DNA from: Candidatus Zixiibacteriota bacterium
GTDB taxonomy: Bacteria > Zixibacteria > MSB-5A5 > GN15 > PGXB01
DNA length: 7,642 nt
Direction: 5' to 3'
NCBI GenBank assembly: GCA_020345705.1
Contig: CP070766.1
Location: forward strand, 2,508,939 to 2,516,580
Part shown: in pieces, positions 1-5,389 of the stretch
Layout of the letters: each line of letters begins with the position of its first letter
Position numbering within the stretch: position 1 is the first letter of the stretch
Translations under genes and position numbers: made by a program
Notes under the pieces: model-generated
Databases searched by the model: none
What the model was told of the DNA's origin: nothing
Seen by the model: the letters and a program-made list of their open reading frames with translations, nothing else

Positions 1-1
1 C

Positions 2-1978
2 GGGATAACGCTTTACCTGCTCGAGGATCACGAGTTGCCGACCGTCAAAGCGGTGGTCAGGCTGGCCGCCGGGGCATATCTTGATCCGGCCGACAAAATC
101 GGTCTGGCCAAGATGACAGGGGCGGTCATGCGAACGGGTGGAACGGCGCGAATGACCGGTGATGAAATTGACGAAGCTCTGGAGTCGATCGGTGCCTCTG
201 TCGAGGTAAATATCGGGAAAACCTCGGGCACGGCGAACATGAATATCTTGTCCGAATACGTCGATACGGGCCTGGTAATCCTAGCCGATATCCTGCAGAC
301 GCCCCAGTTTGCCCAGGATAAAATTGATCTCGCGAAAACGGCCGAGAGAACCGCCATCTCCGGCCGCAACGACGAGGCCATAGAAATCTGTGTTCGCGAA
401 TTTATAAAGGTTATCTACGGATCCGATTCCCCGTACGCGCGGCATACCGAATACAAGTCCATCAACAACATCACACGAGATGATCTGGGTGAATTCCATA
501 AGAAATATATCACGCCTGAGAATGTCATGATTGCCATCTGGGGAGATTTCAAGAAGAAAGAGATGATTGATAAAATCACGCGCCTCTTCAGCGGCTGGCA
601 AACCGGCCCGGGAAAAGTGCCGCCACTACCCCCCGTCGACTACGAATTCAAATCCGCCGTTCACTATGTACAAAAGGAAAATATCAATCAGTCGACCGTC
701 CTGATAGGTCATATCGGCGGCCTGACCGGTGACCCGGACTTCTTTGCCCTGACCGTCGCCAATGATGTCCTGGGCACCCCTCTGGGCGGCCGTATGTTTG
801 ATGAAGTCCGCACGCGACAGGGGCTGGCGTATGAAACAAGAGCCAATTTCAATACGAATATCGCCTACCCCGGCGTCTACTATAATATGGTTATCACCAA
901 ATTCGAATCGACTGTTAAGGGTGCCAGAGCCGTTATCAATGAAGTCAGAAGAATGCAGACCGATCCGCCTACTCCGGATGAACTCTCCAAGGCCAAGGAG
1001 AGCTACCTGAATTCGTTCGTCTTCAAATTCGATTCCAAGGGCGAAATTATCACCAGGATGATGACCTACGATTATTATGATTTCCCGCAGGATTTCCTCT
1101 TTAAAGTGAAAGAGAACATCGAAAAAGTCACCTCCGAGGACGTCGTCGACGTTGCCACGAGACGCTTTAAACCCGAGCAGATGCATATCGTGATCGTGGG
1201 CAAGGCCGATGAGTTTGATGAGCTGTTGAGCGCTCTGGGGCCGGTCGATACGATAGATATCACTATTCCCACTGCCGAAGTAGAAGAGGAAGTTGTTGTC
1301 AATGAACAGACCCTTGCCAAAGGGATGGAGCTCCTCCAGAAAGCCGTTGATGCCTGCGGAGGTGTCGACAACTTCCGGGAAATTAAAACCGTCTCTTCCA
1401 GTAGGAAAGTTGCACTGATTACTCCTCAGGGAGAATTGGGCATAGAGGCCAAATCCATGGGGGCATTGCCCGATTACGAGAAAGTGGTGATGACGACTCC
1501 GATGGGCGAAATCATATCAGTCACGGCCGGCGATGGCGGCTGGATGATGCAGGCTGGCAATGTGGTTGATTTCACGGCCGAGCAAATTCAGGAAAACAGG
1601 GAAGAAAAATTCAGGACCACCGTCCTTCTGTTTCAGGCGGCCGCCGATCCTCATTTTCAGTCAAACTTCCTGGCAACCGAGGATTTCAACGGGGTTCTCG
1701 CCGACATCATCAAGATTTCTTCCTCCGACGGTGGATTCTCTTTCAAAATGGCCTTGGACGCAGAGTCGCATTTACCGCTGGGCAAAATGTACTTCGGAAA
1801 TACCATATTGGGCCCGGGAAATATCACCGAGATTCTTTCCGACTACCGCGAAGTCGCCGGTATAATGGTGCCGTTCTCCAAGATTGTCAAGCTGGATGGT
1901 AACGATGTCACACGGGTCGAAACCACCAGTTACGAAGTCAACCTGGAGTTGCCGGAGGGCGTATTCGATAAGCCCTGA
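2..1978 (+). CDS. M16-family peptidase-like protein, non-catalytic, with LolA/RseB-like C-terminal domain (5' partial)
   Basis: The frame is open to the left edge: codons from base 2 read GITLYLLEDHELPTVKAVV, a typical start of an M16 N-terminal domain, so the true start and signal peptide lie outside the window. A TTG at 35 is inside the conserved domain and is not the start. Visible residues 1 to about 420 form the two-domain M16 unit (insulinase/processing-peptidase fold). Where active members carry HxxEH after GLA, this protein reads GLAKMTGAVMRTGG (K37, G40, A41 replace H, E, H), so the zinc site is absent. The second domain keeps the family's Arg/Tyr signature in RTRQGLAYETR (R270, Y277). 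From about residue 440 a separate beta-rich domain follows, starting near LQKAVDACGGVDNFREIKTV and ending VFDKP; it resembles LolA/RseB-like lipoprotein-sensing folds often fused to M16 proteins. Inferred role: periplasmic non-catalytic partner of an active M16 protease. M16 assignment is firm; the C-terminal fold is a resemblance only. Confidence 0.9.
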   Translation, partial: GITLYLLEDHELPTVKAVVRLAAGAYLDPADKIGLAKMTGAVMRTGGTARMTGDEIDEALESIGASVEVNIGKTSGTANMNILSEYVDTGLVILADILQTPQFAQDKIDLAKTAERTAISGRNDEAIEICVREFIKVIYGSDSPYARHTEYKSINNITRDDLGEFHKKYITPENVMIAIWGDFKKKEMIDKITRLFSGWQTGPGKVPPLPPVDYEFKSAVHYVQKENINQSTVLIGHIGGLTGDPDFFALTVANDVLGTPLGGRMFDEVRTRQGLAYETRANFNTNIAYPGVYYNMVITKFESTVKGARAVINEVRRMQTDPPTPDELSKAKESYLNSFVFKFDSKGEIITRMMTYDYYDFPQDFLFKVKENIEKVTSEDVVDVATRRFKPEQMHIVIVGKADEFDELLSALGPVDTIDITIPTAEVEEEVVVNEQTLAKGMELLQKAVDACGGVDNFREIKTVSSSRKVALITPQGELGIEAKSMGALPDYEKVVMTTPMGEIISVTAGDGGWMMQAGNVVDFTAEQIQENREEKFRTTVLLFQAAADPHFQSNFLATEDFNGVLADIIKISSSDGGFSFKMALDAESHLPLGKMYFGNTILGPGNITEILSDYREVAGIMVPFSKIVKLDGNDVTRVETTSYEVNLELPEGVFDKP

Positions 1979-2015
1979 CGCGACTGGCCGGCTGATATCA
2001 GGAATGGACATGCCA

Positions 2016-2052
2016 AAGCTCCTGCCGTGATGACGGCGGGAGCTTCTTTCTT
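2016..2052 (+). terminator. Rho-independent terminator after the M16-like gene
   Basis: A 12-bp stem (2016-2027 AAGCTCCTGCCG with 2034-2045 CGGCGGGAGCTT, one T-G wobble) encloses a six-base loop TGATGA. It is followed directly by the T-rich run CTTTCTT. It starts 37 bases after the TGA stop of the M16 gene, the expected place for its transcript end, and separates that gene from the downstream paralogues. Confidence 0.85.
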
Positions 2053-2216
2053 GAGGACGAAAATCTTCGACTGCGCCCAGTCACGCCTTCCCCTAACCTG
2101 TTGTGGGGCATTGGATTGAAAAGCACGCCCGGTCGGATCATGGGCAATCGTCGGCGGTAATTCGGGAGCACCCGCTTCCCTTCAAGAATCTAATTAATTC
2201 AGGTAGGGATTTGAAT

Positions 2217-2242
2217 GAGATATTATTGCACAGGAGTATCTC
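2217..2242. repeat. Short inverted repeat GAGATA-N14-TATCTC
   Basis: The two six-base arms (2217-2222 and 2237-2242) are perfect reverse complements around a 14-base gap. It lies about 85 bases upstream of the proposed promoter of the first paralogue. It could be a regulator site, but arms this short arise by chance often, so no function is claimed. Confidence 0.25.
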
Positions 2243-2271
2243 CGGCGGCGTCTGTCATATGTTGACTGTAC

Positions 2272-2286
2272 CTTAACGAGGTTAAG
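2272..2286. repeat. Perfect hyphenated palindrome CTTAAC-GAG-GTTAAG, possible operator
   Basis: Six-base arms (2272-2277 and 2281-2286) are exact reverse complements around a three-base spacer. It sits 41 bases upstream of the proposed -35-like element of the first paralogue, a usual position for an activator site. As an RNA hairpin it would be weak and AT-rich, and no T-run follows, so a terminator is unlikely. The regulatory role is inferred from symmetry and position only. No copy was found in the corresponding place upstream of the second paralogue. Confidence 0.35.
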
Positions 2287-2326
2287 AGAGAAACAGCAAA
2301 ATTTCTTTGAATCGGCGTTTTGGTGC

Positions 2327-2355
2327 TTGCAATTTTAATTCGATTTAGGTAAATT
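2327..2355 (+). promoter_or_regulatory. Probable promoter of the first secreted paralogue
   Basis: TTGCAA at 2327-2332 and TAAATT at 2350-2355 are separated by exactly 17 bases in an AT-rich setting, with a predicted start of transcription near 2362 and a leader of about 36 bases. Read as a Bacteroidetes-type promoter, the downstream element extends to TAAATTTA, one base off the TAnnTTTG consensus, with a TTG 20 bases upstream. The same two hexamers with the same spacing occur upstream of the second paralogue (5231-5259), which raises confidence in both. Confidence 0.6.
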
Positions 2356-2397
2356 TATAGGTTAATAAAGTGCAAATTAGTTAAGAAAGAGGGAAAT

Positions 2398-5115
2398 ATG
2401 AAGCTTTCGAGACTTGCCGCTGTCTTGGCACTGGCAGCTTTTCTATTTCTTTACCTCACAATTGGTGATAGTTCTGCGCGCGCGCTGTATGACGCGCCTC
2501 AAATCGGACCGGGCGTGAGAAAACCTACTCAGACTGGACCTTATGTTGATGTTGGCGTTCACAATGTCGGCAAAATCGGTCTGACGGTGGTGAATGCCGG
2601 GCACTTCGGAACCGGTTTTCTTGCTGCCTTGCCGGGCGAGGCGCCATCCTGCGACTATCCCTATCCCGGACAGCAGGATTACCTCTTTGCCGGTTCCTTC
2701 TGGATTGGCGCCGTTGTTGGCCGTGACACGCTCGTTTCGGTCGGGGCCGACGGATGGTTTTTCACCAGAGAGATGTGGCCGGATCCCGGGGATTTGCCGC
2801 CCCCGGCCGGAGGAGCGATCGTTCGGAGATCAATCTCCAATCCCGAAGACAATGAAGCCATCTCCGAGCAGGACTTCATCGCGGTCTATACCGATACCGT
2901 CACCAATACCGGTTTAACCGGCACCGACCCGCGCGACGGTCGGGCTCATCAGCCTCTTAACATTGAGGTCTCACAGCGCAGCTATGCTTGGAGTTACGCC
3001 TATGCCGAGGACTTTGTCCTTTTTGATTATTCCATCAAGAACATTGGCCGAAGAACGCTTGAGAAAGTCTATATGGGCATTTACGTTGACGGAGACGTGA
3101 GGACGAAGGGGAGCCAGGAAGGCTTTGACGACGACATTTGCGGTTTTAAGGATACCTCTGTTTCAATGTTTGGTTGCGGCTTCGTTGACACCGCTAATAT
3201 CGCCTGGATTGCGGACAACGATGGCCGCCAGTCGGAGAACAATCCCTGTCCGTTCACAAGCACTTCGCTGACAGCACTCACGGGCTCGCGTGTCGTGCGG
3301 ACCCCTTCGGATTCGCTGAAGTACTCATTCAACTGGTGGATTTCGAACGGCACTCCGTCTCTGGATTTCGGCCCGAGGAAGGCCGGAACGCAGGAAGATC
3401 CCTTCCGCGATTTCGGCGGGTTTCTCGGAACTCCCGAAGGTGATAAGAATAAATACTATATTATGAGGCACGAAGAGTTCGATTACGACCAGTTGTTCTG
3501 TGCCAAGGACAATACCGCTGACGGGTGGTTAACGAGGCCTGCCCTGGGCTCTGATTTCGCCAACGGATATGATACCCGATACCTTTTCTCTTTCGGGCCT
3601 TTCAACATTGACCCCGGGGAGGTTCTTCCAATTAGTTTCGCTTACATTGCCGCCGAAAACTTTCACACCGATTGTAACGCTTTCAGGCAATTATTCGATC
3701 CCTATGATCCCCAGGCCTATTATGATTACCTGGACTTCGAGGACCTTTCAAAAAACTCCGTCTGGGCATCCTGGATTTATGACAACCCCGGCTATGACAC
3801 GGACGAAGATGGCTATAAAGGCAAGTACTGGGTCTGCGGCTACGATTCGCAATTTATTATTGATACGATTATTACGGATAGCGGTACCGCAAAATGGAGC
3901 ATTTATAATGACACCATTATCGACTCAAGCTGGGTTTATACGGTAGCCGACACATTCTGGTATGAGGGTGACGGTGTGCCTGATTTTCGTGGTGCTTCGC
4001 CTCCTCCGGCGCCTTCCCTTTGGGTCGTCGATACCAGCGGGGATACTCTTAGAAGCCGGGTCCTTCCTTACGTCACAGAATTTGATCAGGGTGAGTTGCG
4101 TGTTCGCTGGAACGGATTCCGATCGGAGACCGAGAAAGACGTTTTCAGCAACAAGGTCGACTTTGAAGGTTACCGGGTGTGGTACTCTTATACTCCGTCG
4201 GCGACCGGCTTTTCCATTATGGCGTCATACGATATTGAAGACTTCACGCGGTACACATGGAATCCCGGACGTGGATTGTGGGAAATCAAGGATACACCCT
4301 TCGGAATTGATTCTCTCAAAGCGCTTTATGGCGAGGGTTTTGATCCTCTGATTCACGATCGCGATCATCCCTTTTACTATTATGACATCGATGCGGATAC
4401 CACTTTCGTTTACTATTTCATAACACAGGATTGGAACCAGTCAAACCTCCGTGATACCATGGCCATTCACAAGATCTGGCCCGATGAACCGCCTCCGTCA
4501 ACCACCGATCTGGATTCGGCGCGAATTCACTATCCGGAACAGCTGACTGATGACGGATTATTCTTCAAGCATTATGAATACGAATTTGTCATCAGAAATC
4601 TGCTTCCTTCTCAGTTACATTACGTCGCCGTGACGGCATTTGACTACGGTTCACCCTCCAGCGGTCTGGAATCGCTGGAAACGCCACCGCAGAAGAATTA
4701 TATCGCGGAGTATCCTCAGCATTCGGCCGCTGACATCGAACAGGAAGGCCTGAATGTCATTGTCTATCCCAATCCCTATCGAAGCGACGGGCAGTACCGG
4801 GAATTCGGCTTCGAGGGCCGGGATTATATCGATAACGACGGCAACCTTGTCTTCCAGGAAGGATTTCCTCCGGACCGGACCCGCTCGATTCACTTTATAA
4901 ATCTGCCGCACAAGTGCACCATAAGAATCTTCTCCATTGACGGTGATCTTGTGCGCAAGATAGACCATGATGTTCCCGAAGGCTATCCGCAGAGTTCGCA
5001 CGAGCGTTGGGACCTGATAACCCGCAACACCCAGGCGGTCGTTTCGGGGATTTATTATTACTCGGTCGAGTCCGATCTCGGCAATCAGATCGGGAAGCTT
5101 GTCATTATTATGTAA
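2398..5115 (+). CDS. Large secreted protein with Por/T9SS-like C-terminal sorting domain (paralogue 1)
   Basis: Complete 905-residue protein. The ATG at 2398 follows a purine-rich GAGGG at 2389-2393. A signal peptide is evident: K2/R5, a hydrophobic stretch of residues 6-22, and an A-x-A cleavage site SARA|LYD after A29. Residues about 40-510 are an uncharacterised beta-rich region with the conserved block QRSYAWSYAYAEDF (from Q193) leading into LFDYSIKNIG, a CX11C pair (C248, C260), and a calcium-loop-like DTDEDGYKGK (D467-K476). A proline-rich linker, DGVPDFRGASPPPAP (525-539), leads into an FnIII-like part (about 555-775) ending VAVTAFDYGSP. Residues 785-905 start VIVYPNPYRSDG and end SGIYYYSVESDLGNQIGKLV plus IIM, the pattern of type A sorting domains / FlgD-Ig-like C-termini. 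I infer export and surface attachment or release. The function is unknown and no enzyme motif was seen. It is paralogous to the next gene. Confidence 0.9.
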   Translation: MKLSRLAAVLALAAFLFLYLTIGDSSARALYDAPQIGPGVRKPTQTGPYVDVGVHNVGKIGLTVVNAGHFGTGFLAALPGEAPSCDYPYPGQQDYLFAGSFWIGAVVGRDTLVSVGADGWFFTREMWPDPGDLPPPAGGAIVRRSISNPEDNEAISEQDFIAVYTDTVTNTGLTGTDPRDGRAHQPLNIEVSQRSYAWSYAYAEDFVLFDYSIKNIGRRTLEKVYMGIYVDGDVRTKGSQEGFDDDICGFKDTSVSMFGCGFVDTANIAWIADNDGRQSENNPCPFTSTSLTALTGSRVVRTPSDSLKYSFNWWISNGTPSLDFGPRKAGTQEDPFRDFGGFLGTPEGDKNKYYIMRHEEFDYDQLFCAKDNTADGWLTRPALGSDFANGYDTRYLFSFGPFNIDPGEVLPISFAYIAAENFHTDCNAFRQLFDPYDPQAYYDYLDFEDLSKNSVWASWIYDNPGYDTDEDGYKGKYWVCGYDSQFIIDTIITDSGTAKWSIYNDTIIDSSWVYTVADTFWYEGDGVPDFRGASPPPAPSLWVVDTSGDTLRSRVLPYVTEFDQGELRVRWNGFRSETEKDVFSNKVDFEGYRVWYSYTPSATGFSIMASYDIEDFTRYTWNPGRGLWEIKDTPFGIDSLKALYGEGFDPLIHDRDHPFYYYDIDADTTFVYYFITQDWNQSNLRDTMAIHKIWPDEPPPSTTDLDSARIHYPEQLTDDGLFFKHYEYEFVIRNLLPSQLHYVAVTAFDYGSPSSGLESLETPPQKNYIAEYPQHSAADIEQEGLNVIVYPNPYRSDGQYREFGFEGRDYIDNDGNLVFQEGFPPDRTRSIHFINLPHKCTIRIFSIDGDLVRKIDHDVPEGYPQSSHERWDLITRNTQAVVSGIYYYSVESDLGNQIGKLVIIM

Positions 5116-5117
5116 CG

Positions 5118-5143
5118 CGGGCCTGATGGAATAATCTGGCCCG
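5118..5143 (+). other. Stem-loop directly after the paralogue 1 stop, loop with GGAAT
   Basis: CGGGCC (5118-5123) pairs with GGCCCG (5138-5143). After a T/T mismatch, GAT pairs with ATC, closing a loop GGAATA (5128-5133). It begins two bases after the stop codon. No T-run follows, so by itself it is not a good intrinsic terminator; it could protect the 3' end of the message or work with the next hairpin. Its loop shares TGGAAT with two hairpins further downstream. Confidence 0.55.
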
Positions 5144-5163
5144 AAAGCGAGGCGGAAAGCAAT

Positions 5164-5211
5164 GCCCCGGGGTCGATCGCAGAAAAGTCGGTCCCGGGGC
5201 GTAATTTATTT
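5164..5211 (+). terminator. Probable terminator after paralogue 1
   Basis: A 13-bp stem pairs 5164-5176 (GCCCCGGGGTCGA) with 5188-5200 (TCGGTCCCGGGGC), with two G-T wobbles, around an 11-base loop TCGCAGAAAAG. The downstream tract GTAATTTATTT is T-rich but interrupted, so it is a less perfect intrinsic terminator than the one at 2016. It lies 49 bases after the stop and just before a new promoter, a position that supports a terminating role. Confidence 0.65.
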
Positions 5212-5230
5212 ATGAAACAGAGGATGCCTC

Positions 5231-5259
5231 TTGCAAACGGGCCGACAATAGCTTAAATT
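5231..5259 (+). promoter_or_regulatory. Probable promoter of the second secreted paralogue
   Basis: TTGCAA at 5231-5236 and TAAATT at 5254-5259, 17 bases apart, are the same two hexamers and the same spacing as upstream of paralogue 1. Here the downstream element continues as TAAATTTG (5254-5261), an exact match to the TAnnTTTG element of Bacteroidetes-type promoters, with a TTG 20 bases upstream. Predicted transcription start is near 5267, giving a leader of about 120 bases that opens with a strong hairpin. Confidence 0.65.
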
Positions 5260-5270
5260 TGCGCTTTGAG

Positions 5271-5303
5271 CAAGCCCGACCGGTTGGAATCCGGTCAGGC
5301 TTG
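5271..5303 (+). other. Leader stem-loop 1 of paralogue 2, at the predicted 5' end
   Basis: CAAGCC (5271-5276) pairs with GGCTTG (5298-5303). After a C/A mismatch, GACCGG (5278-5283) pairs with CCGGTC (5291-5296). The loop is TTGGAAT (5284-5290). There is no T-run after it, so it is unlikely to be a terminator. Lying within a few bases of the predicted transcription start, it could act as a 5' stabilising hairpin or a binding platform; both are inference. Confidence 0.55.
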
Positions 5304-5317
5304 GCGGGTTAAGTGCC

Positions 5318-5349
5318 GAAGCGGTCTGACGTGGAATGCGGACTGCTTC
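5318..5349 (+). other. Leader stem-loop 2 of paralogue 2, loop with GGAAT
   Basis: An 11-bp stem pairs GAAGCGGTCTG (5318-5328) with CGGACTGCTTC (5339-5349), including two G-T wobbles. The loop is ACGTGGAATG (5329-5338). It ends 19 bases before the GGAGG ribosome binding site of paralogue 2. The loop presents the same TGGAAT as leader stem-loop 1 and the hairpin at 5118-5143. Confidence 0.55.
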
Positions 5350-5368
5350 AAGTTGTGAAAATGTGAAT

Positions 5369-5373
5369 GGAGG
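5369..5373 (+). promoter_or_regulatory. GGAGG ribosome binding site, unusually far from the ATG
   Basis: GGAGG is the best Shine-Dalgarno match upstream of paralogue 2, but 16 bases separate it from the ATG at 5390, about twice the usual gap. An in-frame TAG at 5375-5377 excludes any start further upstream. The only in-frame codons between are GCT, ACG, TTT and CAG, of which ACG (5381) is at the ideal distance but is a rare start. A weaker AGG at 5376-5378 is 11 bases from the ATG. Confidence 0.5.
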
Positions 5374-5389
5374 ATAGGCTACGTTTCAG

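Larger units (their letters stand above)
2053..2326. other. Intergenic stretch with no recognisable gene
   Basis: I see no credible coding region in these 274 bases on either strand; the best small frame is a 16-codon ATG at 2215 ending at 2265 with no supporting signal. No tRNA-like or other RNA structure was recognised. The only structure is two short inverted repeats (2217-2242 and 2272-2286), listed separately. The region becomes AT-rich towards its right end, as expected upstream of a promoter. Confidence 0.6.

Noticed and set aside
626..1186. 186-codon minus-strand frame inside the M16 gene
   Set aside because: It is a shadow of the M16 coding frame, with no ribosome binding site or recognisable protein.
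2215..2265. 16-codon ATG frame in the spacer, preceded by AGGTAGGG
   Set aside because: It is too short to judge, has no recognisable leader-peptide character, and overlaps one of the inverted repeats; a chance frame is the simpler reading.
2262..2290. TTGACT at 2262 as a -35 element
   Set aside because: There is no acceptable -10 partner at 16-18 bases; the sequence there is AAGAGAG-like.
5118..5389. CRISPR, attachment site or small RNA gene in the hairpin-rich spacer
   Set aside because: The stems differ in sequence, there are no direct repeats with regular spacing, and no tRNA-like or integrase context. The hairpins are better explained as 3' end and leader structures, although a small RNA cannot be excluded.
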